A stretch of 64,000 nucleotides of DNA from Clostridiaceae bacterium (GCA_018383195.1 JAGZOP010000001.1:220674-284673), one strand, 5' to 3'. Shown: positions 7,846 to 16,354, numbered from the stretch's first letter. A program made the numbers and translations. Notes: generated by a model from the sequence alone, not told the origin.

Positions 7846-10449
7846 TCAGCGGGTCATCTGCACACGCTTCGGGATGGAGTTTGCAACCTTGTACGTCTCG
7901 GTGTAGGTCTTGTAGCCCGAAGCCGTCACTGTCAGCGGATAGTCGCCGCGCTCCATTGTGAAATTCGCCGTACCGTCCGCGCCGGTGGTCTGCGTCTGAT
8001 TGCCCAACGTAACGGTCGCACCGCTGACCTTTGCGCCAAAGCTGTCGGTCACGGTAATCGAAACCTGCTCCAGGATGGCAACCTCAAAGCTCAGCTTCTG
8101 GCTCGAAGAGGATACCCGGAAGTTCTTGCTCATATTTTCAAACTGCTCGCCCTGCACAAGCGCCGTATAATTACCCTTCTTGACATAAAACGTCGCAATG
8201 CCCGAAGAATCGGTCAGTTTTTCCTGCTCCTGCGTTGCGGATTCATTGTCCTCCGCCGAAGTGTCCGGCTTTACGATGACCGAAGCGTCGCGCACAGCAA
8301 CTCCATCGCCGTCAGTCACGCTGACACGCACCTGATAGGTGGTCACAAAGTTCACACGGAGCACCGGATTCACACCCGAGGTCATCGAAAAACGCAGGTC
8401 GATATACTGCCGTCCATCGGTTGCAAGGGACGCGATTGCCGAGCGGCTGATGCGCACCTCGCCGGACGAAGAAACGGTATACTGCCAATCTTCTTCGAGC
8501 GTCTTATCTGCGCCGACCGCAGTAATCGCCTTGAGCTTTGCGCCGTCTACTGCCTTGAGCTTCACGCTCAGGTCCTCATAGTCGCTGCTTGCAGTGTTGG
8601 CATCAAAATCCACCTCGGTTGCAGAAAGGGCATTGACTGGCGTGGAATCCTTGATGGTGAGCTGCGCGGTCAGATTGTTGCCGGCGCTCATTGTAAATGT
8701 AATCGTCGAAGTGCCGACGCCGCGCTTTTCCAGCCATTCGCGCTTGATGGCAACCTTGCCGGTCGATGCGTTATAGGTATAGTCCTCGCCGCGTGCCAGA
8801 TTGGTTCCCGAAATCTTAATCCCGGAAAGCTGCGTGCCCGATGCGGCGGTCAGCGTAAAGACCACATCATCGTTTTCGGCTGCGCCATGATATTTATCGA
8901 ACACCGCTTCGCCCGGTGCAAGCGCATTTTTGGACGAGTCGGTCACTTTCAGGGTCAGGCGCGCCTTGGTATCGTCGCCAAATTGCAGTTCCAGCTGGTA
9001 GGTTCCTTCTCCCACGGTGCTGAGGAAGGTGCGGTACAGACGGAATCCATTCTCTGTAATCCGGTAATCGCTGCCCTCGCTCAGGGCCTTCCCCTCAAAG
9101 ATCACGCGGTCAAGCGTACCAGGGTCTGCGCCAAAGGTAAAGTCATAAGAATTTTCCATCTTAGAATTTGCAGCGTCCCATTCAAACGTGCTCGGGGTCA
9201 GCACTACCTGCGTATCCGACTTGACGGTTTTGCCGTTGATGACTGCGGTCACGCCGCTTGCCAGCGTATAGGCGCCCGGCTGCATGCCGATATTCGCGCC
9301 GTTTGCGGTAATATTCGCAGTACCAACCGTACCGTAGCCGCTCACCGTGCCGCCTGCCTTCATGCTCAGGGTATTGACACTCGCGCCGCTGGTCAGAGAA
9401 ACCGTGGACTTGCTTTCCATATCAAGATCCCAAACGTCGCAGTCAAGCGTCAGGGTTGTAGAGGTATCTCCATTCACCACAAGATCGTTAAAACCGCCCG
9501 CAGAAACACTCAGCGCAGATTCCTTGAGTGATGCGGTAGATTTTACCTCAGTTTCTGCAAGGTTGGTGTCTCCTGCCGCAGTGACCTGCACCAGACGGTT
9601 CATGGACGAACCGACAACAACCCGGCTGGCATCCACGTTTTCAAGCGTCACATCGCCGCCCGAAATAATCAGCGCACCGTTGATATCCACGTTGGAGAGC
9701 GTGACCTTTTCCGAGCCAAGCCCCTCAGTAATATACAGATCGCCGCCGATCTCTGCGTTTGACAGTGTGCAGCCCTCGGAAATCGTGACATTCTCCACAT
9801 CGCCGCGGAAATCACTTCCGGTATATCCCTTGCCTTCCCCGCTCAGCGAATTGCCAAGGTAGGAATACAGGATGCGTGCGATCTCTGCACGGGTCACGGT
9901 ATTCTTCGGCAGGAACGTGCCGTCCGGATAGCCGACAATGTATCCTTTCTGCACTGCTTCATAGATAAATCCTGCGCTCCAGTCGCTGATTTTCGCCTTG
10001 TCTGTAAACGAAAGCTGCGCCGGCTTGACCTTGTCAGCCGTCGTGGTTTTATACAGACGGCCGATGATTGCGGCAGCCTGCTCACGGGTGACATACCCCT
10101 CCGGGTTCATCTTATTGTCTCCGATGCCCGCAATATATCCATACTTGGTTGCGATCTGCACGGTTTCATAGAACCAGTCGTTCCGGTTCACATCGGTAAA
10201 AGAAATATCCGTGGTTTCCGTAAAGTGAAATGCACGGTTGATGTATCGCATGAATTCCGCACGGGTCACCTTGGCGCCGGGGGTATAGTTGCCCGTAGTG
10301 GCGCTCGGGTTAATCACCCCCTCCTGATGGAGGTATGTGATATATTTTTCCGCCCAGTGACCATGAATATCGTTTGCAGCGAGTGCAAACGGCTGTGCGC
10401 CAAATGCCAGCGTTGCCGCCAGCGCAGCAGCTAAAATTCTTTTTTTCAA
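7846..10449 (-). CDS. Large SLH-domain surface protein
   Basis: 867-residue secreted protein. A signal peptide (KKRILAAALAATLAFGAQPFALA) is followed by three S-layer homology repeats at about 28-75, 90-140 and 150-205 (IHGHWAEKYI, FTDVNRNDWFYETV, KISDWSAGFIYEAV), which bind pyruvylated secondary wall polymer. A beta-rich middle (about 210-400, Ser/Thr/Gly/Val-rich, possible beta-helix) and Ig-like segments lead to two C-terminal carboxypeptidase-regulatory-like repeats (DGDGVAVRDASVIV and DSFGAKVSGATVTLG). The start is TTG with GAGGTG 7 nt upstream. Likely a structural or adhesive cell-surface protein; no enzymatic domain recognised. Confidence 0.88.
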   Translation of the reverse strand: MKKRILAAALAATLAFGAQPFALAANDIHGHWAEKYITYLHQEGVINPSATTGNYTPGAKVTRAEFMRYINRAFHFTETTDISFTDVNRNDWFYETVQIATKYGYIAGIGDNKMNPEGYVTREQAAAIIGRLYKTTTADKVKPAQLSFTDKAKISDWSAGFIYEAVQKGYIVGYPDGTFLPKNTVTRAEIARILYSYLGNSLSGEGKGYTGSDFRGDVENVTISEGCTLSNAEIGGDLYITEGLGSEKVTLSNVDINGALIISGGDVTLENVDASRVVVGSSMNRLVQVTAAGDTNLAETEVKSTASLKESALSVSAGGFNDLVVNGDTSTTLTLDCDVWDLDMESKSTVSLTSGASVNTLSMKAGGTVSGYGTVGTANITANGANIGMQPGAYTLASGVTAVINGKTVKSDTQVVLTPSTFEWDAANSKMENSYDFTFGADPGTLDRVIFEGKALSEGSDYRITENGFRLYRTFLSTVGEGTYQLELQFGDDTKARLTLKVTDSSKNALAPGEAVFDKYHGAAENDDVVFTLTAASGTQLSGIKISGTNLARGEDYTYNASTGKVAIKREWLEKRGVGTSTITFTMSAGNNLTAQLTIKDSTPVNALSATEVDFDANTASSDYEDLSVKLKAVDGAKLKAITAVGADKTLEEDWQYTVSSSGEVRISRSAIASLATDGRQYIDLRFSMTSGVNPVLRVNFVTTYQVRVSVTDGDGVAVRDASVIVKPDTSAEDNESATQEQEKLTDSSGIATFYVKKGNYTALVQGEQFENMSKNFRVSSSSQKLSFEVAILEQVSITVTDSFGAKVSGATVTLGNQTQTTGADGTANFTMERGDYPLTVTASGYKTYTETYKVANSIPKRVQMTR

Positions 10450-10524
10450 AGTATTTCACCTCTTGCAGTTTCAGTAGGTTGGGGTGCGGCAAAAATTTTT
10501 CATTGCACATTGCCACTTTGTATC

Positions 10525-10555
10525 ATTATACCATTTCTCGATGTACTTGTACATC
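10525..10555 (-). promoter_or_regulatory. Promoter of the SLH gene with overlapping operator palindrome
   Basis: Minus-strand -35 TGTACA, 17-bp spacer, -10 TATAAT. A 7+7 inverted repeat GATGTAC-N2-GTACATC (10540-10555) covers the -35, as expected for a dimeric repressor or activator site. Confidence 0.6.
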
Positions 10556-10602
10556 ATTTTCCGAACGCTTTGCCGCACAATTTCTTCCTGTCAAACACAC
10601 AT

Positions 10603-11400
10603 TCAGGACGAACGCGCGTAGCGGACAAACTGTCTGCCTTTTCTGCTCGTGCCGCCAAGCGACAGGATGCGCGCACGCCCCTTTCCCCGCACGGTGATGC
10701 GGTCGCCCGCATCCAGATCATGCCCGGGTTTCAGACAGGGCTGCTGATTGACGAACACCAGACCTTTGCTAATGAACGCCTGCGCGTCGCTGCGGGACAA
10801 CGAGAAGATCAGCGCAATCAGACTGTCGAGACGCATGGACGCGACCGAGCCTTCCCCTTCGGTTTCGTGCACCTCCGGGATGTGCAATTCTGCAAGCGGC
10901 ACGCGGGACACGCTCACGCGCTTGCGCCCTGCCTGCGCAAAATTCATCTGCACAAAATCCGCCATTTCGCGCAGCACGAGGATTTCTGCCCCTGCGTCGC
11001 TCACCAGAATATCCCCGATCATTTCGCGCTTGATCTGAAGTCCCATCAGGGCGCCCAAATAGTCGCGGTGGGTCAGTGTATCGGCGTCATGCTTTTGCGC
11101 ACGCACGAGCGCCACCGGACTGTTTTCTTCATCCTGCACATCACCCGCGGTCATGTATTCCGGAAAAAACACCGCACAGGTGCGTTCTGCGTCCGCATAG
11201 CCGCCCCAAAATACGCATTCCTGCGCCGCGCCCGCCATGCGCACCGCCTGTTGTACGAGCGCCCGCTCGCGCATGTCGAGGAAACGGGTCGCAGTCAGAT
11301 AATTGCGCGTCCGGCAGGTTTCCAGTTTATCCAGTACGCCCGCAAGCAGCAGACGGTCATCCCCATCCTGCGCAAGCGCACGCAAAATTTTTTCTCGCAT
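10603..11400 (-). CDS. ylmH: YlmH-family S4-domain RNA-binding protein
   Basis: 265-residue protein matching Bacillus YlmH: an N-terminal alpha/beta domain with FLDMRERAL and FFPEYM followed by YLGALMGLQIKREMIGDI, then a C-terminal S4 RNA-binding domain (SMRLDSLIALIFSLSRSDAQ, FVNQQPC, GDRITVRGKGR). YlmH binds ribosomal complexes and has been linked to rescue of stalled ribosomes in B. subtilis. The start at 11400 gives family-normal spacing to FLDMRE; ATG at 11424 and TTG at 11451 are also open but poorly spaced from GGGAG and very close to the predicted promoter. The usual ylm/divIVA neighbours are absent. Confidence 0.88.
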   Translation of the reverse strand: MREKILRALAQDGDDRLLLAGVLDKLETCRTRNYLTATRFLDMRERALVQQAVRMAGAAQECVFWGGYADAERTCAVFFPEYMTAGDVQDEENSPVALVRAQKHDADTLTHRDYLGALMGLQIKREMIGDILVSDAGAEILVLREMADFVQMNFAQAGRKRVSVSRVPLAELHIPEVHETEGEGSVASMRLDSLIALIFSLSRSDAQAFISKGLVFVNQQPCLKPGHDLDAGDRITVRGKGRARILSLGGTSRKGRQFVRYARSS

Positions 11401-11434
11401 TGGTTTCCACACTCCATGATTCATTCTCCCTTCT

Positions 11435-11464
11435 ATTGTACTGAATTCCAAAATCGTTTACAAT
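11435..11464. promoter_or_regulatory. Symmetric divergent promoter for ylmH and birA
   Basis: Plus strand: TTGTAC, 17-bp spacer, TACAAT. Minus strand over the same bases: TTGTAA, 17-bp spacer, TACAAT. Each -10 hexamer is the other strand's -35 region. The ATTGTA/TACAAT arms could also be a BirA-type operator half-site pair. Confidence 0.55.
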
Positions 11465-11508
11465 AGAATTAAGATTGAATGCTCGATCATTGGAAGGAGA
11501 CTTTCATT

Positions 11509-12489
11509 ATGGTAAAAGATGAGGTGCTGCGTGCGCTCGAGCAAAACCGCGGCACGCGTTTTTCTGGAAGCCGTCTGGCGCAGGAGCTTGGCGTTTCCCG
11601 CGCAGCGGTATGGAAAGCCATCGAAGCGCTGCGTGCGGACGGTCTTGCAATCGAATCCACGCCGGGCGGCGGCTACCAACTGGCAGCGGATGATGACTCC
11701 CTGACTGCTGCGGGCGTTTCCGCCCTGCTCACGACCAAAGTTTTTGGGCGCGACCTTGTTGTTGTACCCGAAATCGGCTCAACGAACACCGCAATCAAGC
11801 AAAATTACGCCGCTGGACGCGCCGAAGGATTCACCCTGATTGCCGAGCAGCAGACCGCCGGACGCGGACGTCTGGGGCGCACATTCTGCTCTCCCGCAGG
11901 CGGCGGGCTGTATATGAGTGTGCTCCTGCGCCCACGCATGCCGCTCGACCGTTTGAATTTCATCACCATTGCAGCCGCAGTCGCAGTATGCCGTGCCATC
12001 GACCAAACCTGCAGCATCCATCCGGAAATCAAATGGGTCAACGACATCTTTATGAACGGCAAAAAGCTGTGCGGCATCCTGACCGAAGCCGCTATCGAGG
12101 GCGAAACCGGCAGCATCGACTACGCGGTGCTCGGCATTGGCGTCAACCTGCGTCTGGATTCCGGCGCACTCCCCGAAGAGGTGCGCACCGTTGCGGGTGC
12201 GCTTGCGGACTTCACTGGGCATGTCCCGCGCCGCGCTGCGCTCGCCGCGCAGATTCTTTGCGAAACAGAGCGGGTTTATGCCATTCTGAATGCCGGCGAA
12301 ACCGACTCCTTGATTGACGAATACCGCAGCCGGCTGTGCTGTCTGGACAAGCCGGTGCGCGTTGTCTCTCCCGCAGGCAGCTATGACGCAGTCTGCCGCG
12401 ATATCAACGCACAGGGCAATCTGATTGTCGAGCGGGCAGACGGCACGCGTGAAACGCTCTCCTCAGGGGAAATCAGCATCCGTTTCTAA
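11509..12489 (+). CDS. birA: Bifunctional biotin ligase / biotin operon repressor
   Basis: 326 residues. An N-terminal winged helix (about 1-60, SRLAQELGVSRAAVWKAI) is the DNA-binding part; the central domain has the biotinyl-AMP loop GRGRLGR at 118-124 and KWVNDIF at about 178; a C-terminal SH3-like cap ends the protein. It charges biotin carboxylases with biotin and represses biotin genes. GGAAGGAG lies 10 nt upstream of ATG 11509. No bio genes are in the window. Confidence 0.95.
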   Translation: MVKDEVLRALEQNRGTRFSGSRLAQELGVSRAAVWKAIEALRADGLAIESTPGGGYQLAADDDSLTAAGVSALLTTKVFGRDLVVVPEIGSTNTAIKQNYAAGRAEGFTLIAEQQTAGRGRLGRTFCSPAGGGLYMSVLLRPRMPLDRLNFITIAAAVAVCRAIDQTCSIHPEIKWVNDIFMNGKKLCGILTEAAIEGETGSIDYAVLGIGVNLRLDSGALPEEVRTVAGALADFTGHVPRRAALAAQILCETERVYAILNAGETDSLIDEYRSRLCCLDKPVRVVSPAGSYDAVCRDINAQGNLIVERADGTRETLSSGEISIRF

Positions 12490-12554
12490 GACGTAGGATT
12501 ACCCGAAAAAGTTCCCTTTTCAGGCGTACAATACCTGCTTTTCGGAGGTTGCAC

Positions 12555-12773
12555 ATGAAATGTCCATATTGTAATGAAGAAATGGTGAAAGGATATATAC
12601 AGTGCAGAGATGGTCTTTATTGGACAGAGAAAAAACAATTCATTGCTGCTTTATCCATATTAGGAAAAGGCAGAACATCTCTTGCCAATGGAGCTGCTGA
12701 AAATAACAGTGCTGTATATGCCTTCAAATGTGAAAAATGCAAAAAAATAATGATTGATTATTCTTCTTTATAA
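12555..12773 (+). CDS. Small zinc-ribbon protein
   Basis: 72-residue protein with two CxxC pairs (CPYCNEEM at the N-terminus, CEKCKKIM at the C-terminus), the layout of a small zinc ribbon with a PF20097-like core (KCPYC...GYI). Likely binds one Zn2+; role unknown. GGAGG is 7 nt upstream of the ATG. The gene and its downstream neighbour are strikingly AT-rich against birA and niaR, which suggests later acquisition. Confidence 0.75.
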   Translation: MKCPYCNEEMVKGYIQCRDGLYWTEKKQFIAALSILGKGRTSLANGAAENNSAVYAFKCEKCKKIMIDYSSL

Positions 12774-12830
12774 AGGGTACGGTGTTCTTACAAACAGTCT
12801 ATAAATTCGAATCTTATAAAGGAGATATGT

Positions 12831-13217
12831 ATGAGAAAAGAGTTAAAACAAATCTTAGTTATTTGCGGATTTTTTATTATAGGCTGTGTGCTTGGTTATT
12901 TTGTCGCGGTTCATCAAATAAATTTGCTGAGCGACCCTGCATATATCGCGTCTTTGGCAAGCCAAAACATGGCGATTCCTGAGCCATTAGGATTTACAAG
13001 AAGTATTCTTTCTTTTGGATTTCTTTTTTCTGGAATACCTACAGGTTTGATTTTTTATCGTGGCATAGTCAAGAAATGGTTAACTCCTATCGCGCCTAAA
13101 ATCATCATTGGATTTGTTACTTTTCCAATTTATACACTTGCTGGAGTAATCGGTTCAATTCCCTTTATCATTTATAAAGTAATTTTTATTGTAACAAAAA
13201 AACGGCGTGACCCCTGA
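12831..13217 (+). CDS. Small integral membrane protein, function unknown
   Basis: 128 residues with three predicted membrane spans (about 8-28, 57-77, 90-118) and a positively charged tail (KKRRDP). AGGAGATAT sits just before the ATG. AT-rich like the zinc-ribbon gene 57 nt upstream; the two may be co-transcribed. Its stop codon lies in the loop of the shared terminator. No family recognised. Confidence 0.65.
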   Translation: MRKELKQILVICGFFIIGCVLGYFVAVHQINLLSDPAYIASLASQNMAIPEPLGFTRSILSFGFLFSGIPTGLIFYRGIVKKWLTPIAPKIIIGFVTFPIYTLAGVIGSIPFIIYKVIFIVTKKRRDP

Positions 13218-13232
13218 GGTCACGCCGTTTTT
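13200..13232. terminator. Bidirectional terminator overlapping a gene end
   Basis: 13-bp perfect stem (AAACGGCGTGACC / GGTCACGCCGTTT) with a CCTGA loop that carries the TGA of the membrane-protein gene. It abuts the niaR stop on the other strand. Confidence 0.9.
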
Positions 13233-13762
13233 CATCCTTCTCTTTCGTAGAGATATCCTTTTTCGCGCAAAGCATTGCGGATGCGCTCAAATACCGTCTC
13301 ATCCGCGCAGCGAATCCGGTGCAGATGCAGACCGTCCGTCAATGCAGAAAGCGGGCGCGCATGCGAGCTTTCCAGCTTTTTACGAAATTCGTCGATGTCA
13401 AACCGCGAAAACAGGTGCAGCGGTGCACAGATCTCGCCGTAAACCGAGTGCTCTACCGTCACATCAATTACAGCGCCGCCATAGTCAATCACCGTATACA
13501 GTTCGTCCGCCATATGCGCCTGATCGTGCGTGCATGCCAGAGAGCGCTCAAAGCAAGCGGCAGCACCCTCGGCAGGCTGCTCCAAAATATATCCGCGCGG
13601 CGTGGCAAGAATGCGTAGCCCGCCTGCGCGCATAATTGCAATATCTCCCACAATCACCTGCCGGCTCACCGTAAACGCGGCAGCAATCGTGCTGGCGCTC
13701 AGCGGTTTCTCTGCATGATACAGCAGCTGTTCGATTTTTTGACGCCGTTCGGCTGCATTCAC
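13232..13762 (-). CDS. niaR: NiaR-type transcription repressor of NAD genes
   Basis: 176-residue regulator: HTH_11 winged helix (NAAERRQKIEQLL...SRQVIVGDIAIMRAGG) followed by the 3H ligand domain with its conserved histidines (CTHDQ, EHSVYGEI, DGLHLHRI), which bind a metal and nicotinate. It represses niacin uptake and NAD synthesis genes in Firmicutes. The GTG start at 13762 has GAGAGGAG 7 nt upstream; the frame is open further but without a site. No nad or nia genes adjoin, so it acts in trans. Confidence 0.9.
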   Translation of the reverse strand: MNAAERRQKIEQLLYHAEKPLSASTIAAAFTVSRQVIVGDIAIMRAGGLRILATPRGYILEQPAEGAAACFERSLACTHDQAHMADELYTVIDYGGAVIDVTVEHSVYGEICAPLHLFSRFDIDEFRKKLESSHARPLSALTDGLHLHRIRCADETVFERIRNALREKGYLYEREG

Positions 13763-13936
13763 TGAAATTCTCCTCTCTGATGTTTCCTTTTCCGTTCGCC
13801 ACATTGCAGGGCAAACCCATTCCCATATTTCTTTAAGGATAGCAGTTTTTCTGCATTCCTGCAAGCGACGGTTTTTCTATTCTGCCGCAGTGCGCAGACT
13901 GCTTTCCCCATTTTTCGCAGGCAAACGCAGCCTTCC

Positions 13937-13965
13937 TTGCTTTTTTCCGCAAATTGGGGTAAAAT
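13937..13965 (+). promoter_or_regulatory. Promoter of the glycosyltransferase gene
   Basis: -35 TTGCTT, 17-bp spacer, -10 TAAAAT, about 55 nt upstream of the start codon. Confidence 0.55.
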
Positions 13966-14022
13966 ACCGATACCGAATCTCATACACAGGGCGGTCAGGG
14001 AGCCGCAGAAAGGAGCGTATCT

Positions 14023-15165
14023 ATGAAAGTTATGATTCTGTCCGTTACCGCCGGTTTCGGCCACCACGCGACAGCAAAAGCAGTCAGCGACGAATTGGTA
14101 TCGCACGGCGCCGAAGTGCGCACGCTCGATGTTTACGAATATATCAACCGCGTTGTCAAGGGCACCATTGACAAGGGGTATCTGTTCTCCTCCAAGCACA
14201 CCAAAGAGCTGTATCGCCTGGTCTACGCACTCGCCGAGAACCGCGGCACCGCGTATTTCACCACGCCAATCAGCATCCTCAATATTGTGAACGCACTCGG
14301 CGCAAGTAAATTCGCGCGGATTGTCACCGATTTCAACCCCGATGTACTGGTATGCACCCACGTATTTGCCGCGCAGGTGGTCAACGAAATCAAAAAGCGG
14401 GGTCTGCTCACCACGACGACCGTGGGCATCATCACCGACTACACCATCCACCCATATTGGGAGGATGTGCCCTATATCGAATATATCGTCACCGCAAGTG
14501 AACTGCTCCACCATCGTTCGCTCAAACGCGGCATCGAAGCCAATCGCCTGCTGCATTTCGGCATTCCCATCCATCCAAAATTCAACCACACCATCCCCCG
14601 TGAGGAAGCATGTGCTGCACTCGGCATTGACCCGAACCGCCCGACCATCCTCATGATGGGCGGCAGCATGGGATATTCCAACAACAAAAAGCTCATCCAG
14701 AGCCTTTCGACCATCGGAATTGACTTCCAGCTTCTCGTCGTATGCGGAAACAACAAGCGGCAGTACCGCGAACTGACCCGCACGCTCGAAACCTCTGACG
14801 GGACATGCACCGTGCTGCCCTATGGGTTTGTCAATAATGTCGAAGTGATGATGAGCGCAGCCGACTGCATCATCACTAAGCCCGGCGGTCTGACCGTTTC
14901 CGAAGCGCTTGCCAAAAACCTGCCGATGATTCTGGTCGATCCCATTCCGGGGCACGAAGAGCGCAATGTCGAATTTTTGATGAACAACGGCATGGCGATG
15001 CTGGTTACCAAGACCTTCCCTGTCGATGAGGCGGTATACCATTTGTTTACCAATCCTGCACGCCTGCAAAGCATGCGTGAAACCATGCATGCCATCGCCC
15101 ATCCGGACGCGACCGAGCGTCTATGTAAATTCATTTTGGACATGCCGCAAGCCATTCGCTCATAA
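14023..15165 (+). CDS. MGDG-synthase-like diacylglycerol glycosyltransferase
   Basis: 380-residue GT28-fold enzyme of the UgtP / MGDG-synthase group, which transfers sugar from a UDP-sugar to diacylglycerol for glycolipids and lipoteichoic acid anchors. Seen: SVTAGFGHHATAKAV at the N-terminus (the family's G-GH motif), GGSMGYSNNKKLIQSL at about 210, and the donor-site segment KPGGLTVSEALAKNLPMILV with PIPGHEERN near residue 300. AAAGGAG lies about 8 nt upstream. Stand-alone gene ended by a strong terminator. Whether it is processive or uses glucose or galactose cannot be told. Confidence 0.88.
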   Translation: MKVMILSVTAGFGHHATAKAVSDELVSHGAEVRTLDVYEYINRVVKGTIDKGYLFSSKHTKELYRLVYALAENRGTAYFTTPISILNIVNALGASKFARIVTDFNPDVLVCTHVFAAQVVNEIKKRGLLTTTTVGIITDYTIHPYWEDVPYIEYIVTASELLHHRSLKRGIEANRLLHFGIPIHPKFNHTIPREEACAALGIDPNRPTILMMGGSMGYSNNKKLIQSLSTIGIDFQLLVVCGNNKRQYRELTRTLETSDGTCTVLPYGFVNNVEVMMSAADCIITKPGGLTVSEALAKNLPMILVDPIPGHEERNVEFLMNNGMAMLVTKTFPVDEAVYHLFTNPARLQSMRETMHAIAHPDATERLCKFILDMPQAIRS

Positions 15166-15198
15166 AAAAATGCCTGCACATCTGTGCAGGCATTTTTT
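15164..15198. terminator. Bidirectional terminator
   Basis: Stem TGCCTGCACA / TGTGCAGGCA flanked by A7 and T7, between the convergent glycosyltransferase and 3D-domain genes. Confidence 0.93.
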
Positions 15199-15878
15199 TA
15201 GCTCATCACATAGACATTTGCACGTGCAACGCCGAGCGCGTAGCAGCGGCTGTGATCATTCAGGTAAATGTCGATCTTGTTGCCCTTGATTGCTCCGCCG
15301 GTATCCTCTGCGATAAAATCGCCGAAGCCTTCAATATAGACCTTGCTGCCCAGCGGGATCACACGGGGGTCAACCGCAATGGTGCGTCCCTCGGTGCAGG
15401 TCGTACCGGTCGCGGTTCCGTTGCCGTAACCGCCGCTGCACGAGCGGCAAGCGCAGTAGAAGGTCAGCTTGAAGTTGCCCATTGCCTTACCGTTGACCTG
15501 AATCGTCTCGGTAACGCCGTAAGCCGAAGAACGGGTTACGGTGCGACCATAGGTCGGCTTGTAAACGAGCGCCGCGCGGCGTGCCGCTTCTTCCGCAGCC
15601 TTGCGCGCTGCTTCCTCTGCCGCCTTCTTGGCAGCCTTCTCGGCTTCGACCTTCGCCTTGGCCTCTGCCATCTCCTCGGTGGTGCGCACCGAGCCGACCG
15701 CCGAATTCGCCGCAGTCGAAATCATACCGATTGCTGCCGATGTGGTATCCGAAGCCGGCAGGCTGCCAAGCGCCTTTGCCGAACTGTCGAACGCCGATAC
15801 CTGCGACACGCAGATCGCTGCACACAGCGCTGCTGCCGGCAGGCGGCGCATCAGGGATTTCAGATTGAAAAATCGCAT
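15198..15878 (-). CDS. Secreted 3D-domain cell-wall protein
   Basis: 226 residues: signal peptide (AAALCAAICVSQVSAFD), a linker, an Ala/Glu/Lys-rich helical region at about 70-105 (repeated KKAAEEAARKAAEE), then a C-terminal 3D domain with its three aspartates (AVDPRVIPLGSKVYIEG, FIAEDTGGAIKG, KIDIYLND). The 3D domain is the MltA-like lytic-transglycosylase fold seen in YocH and Rpf-type proteins, so muralytic activity is likely. AGGAG precedes the ATG. Regulation looks elaborate: a strong promoter and an 11-bp phased hexamer array lie upstream. Confidence 0.9.
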   Translation of the reverse strand: MRFFNLKSLMRRLPAAALCAAICVSQVSAFDSSAKALGSLPASDTTSAAIGMISTAANSAVGSVRTTEEMAEAKAKVEAEKAAKKAAEEAARKAAEEAARRAALVYKPTYGRTVTRSSAYGVTETIQVNGKAMGNFKLTFYCACRSCSGGYGNGTATGTTCTEGRTIAVDPRVIPLGSKVYIEGFGDFIAEDTGGAIKGNKIDIYLNDHSRCYALGVARANVYVMS

Positions 15879-15935
15879 AAAGAATACTCCTAAATTTCTT
15901 TCAAATTTCGCCCGATTTCGAGCGTTTCAAGCCGG

Positions 15936-15996
15936 TGTTACCGGTTTGTTGTCACGGTGTAATCGTTTTGTTTCCGATTTGTTACCGTTCCGTAAC
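15936..15996. promoter_or_regulatory. 11-bp phased hexamer array (WalR-box-like)
   Basis: On the plus strand six hexamers start at 15936, 15947, 15958, 15969, 15980 and 15991: TGTTAC, TGTTGT, TGTAAT, TGTTTC, TGTTAC, CGTAAC. Each step is exactly 11 bp, matching the TGTWAH-N5-TGTWAH layout of WalR (YycF) sites. The array lies just downstream of the predicted -10, in the transcribed leader. Confidence 0.6.
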
Positions 15997-15998
15997 AC

Positions 15999-16027
15999 AT
16001 GATACCCAGTGCTTCCCCGTTTGTCAA
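15999..16027 (-). promoter_or_regulatory. Strong sigma-A promoter of the 3D-domain gene
   Basis: Minus strand: -35 TTGACA (perfect), 17-bp spacer, -10 TATCAT. The transcription start would fall near 15992, giving a leader of about 110 nt that contains the hexamer array. The AT-rich sequence 16030-16110 lies upstream of the -35 (possible UP element). Confidence 0.75.
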
Positions 16028-16259
16028 ACATTTTTCTGAAAAATTTGATTTTTTGATTACATATAGTTATATATATAATAATAAATACATATTAGCAGCA
16101 GCAAACATTGAGAAACCGCTCTTTTGTTCGATGCTTTCATTGTTACAAACCCGATTACAAGGTTACAAAACAGATTCATCACGGAAACTGCACACGCTTT
16201 TTTCAGGCTGCATGTATGAGGGCAGCATTCTGCGTGCACCATAGGAGTAAAGGTTTCCC

Positions 16260-16288
16260 TGTACAAATAGAAACGAATGTGGTATAGT
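16260..16288 (+). promoter_or_regulatory. Candidate rnjA promoter
   Basis: -35 TGTACA, 17-bp spacer, -10 TATAGT; implies a leader of about 170 nt before rnjA. Apart from the promoters and leader structure the gap 15879-16463 holds no convincing gene. Confidence 0.45.
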
Positions 16289-16306
16289 TTTAAATAAGCG
16301 TTTGTT

Positions 16307-16354
16307 GACAAGGCGCCCGTCCGCGGAGGATTTCCGTGCCAAACGGGGCGTGTC
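16307..16354 (+). other. Structured hairpin in the rnjA leader
   Basis: GACA-N-GGCGCCCGT pairs with ACGGGGCG-TGTC around an inner CGCGGA-GGAT-TTCCGTG hairpin. A second small inverted repeat (CGGGAA / TTCCCG) lies at about 16400-16413. Function unknown; autoregulation by RNase J processing is a possibility only. Confidence 0.4.

Noticed and set aside
13759..15102. 447-codon open frame antisense to the glycosyltransferase
   Set aside because: Antisense shadow; overlaps a strong gene with ribosome-binding site and terminator.
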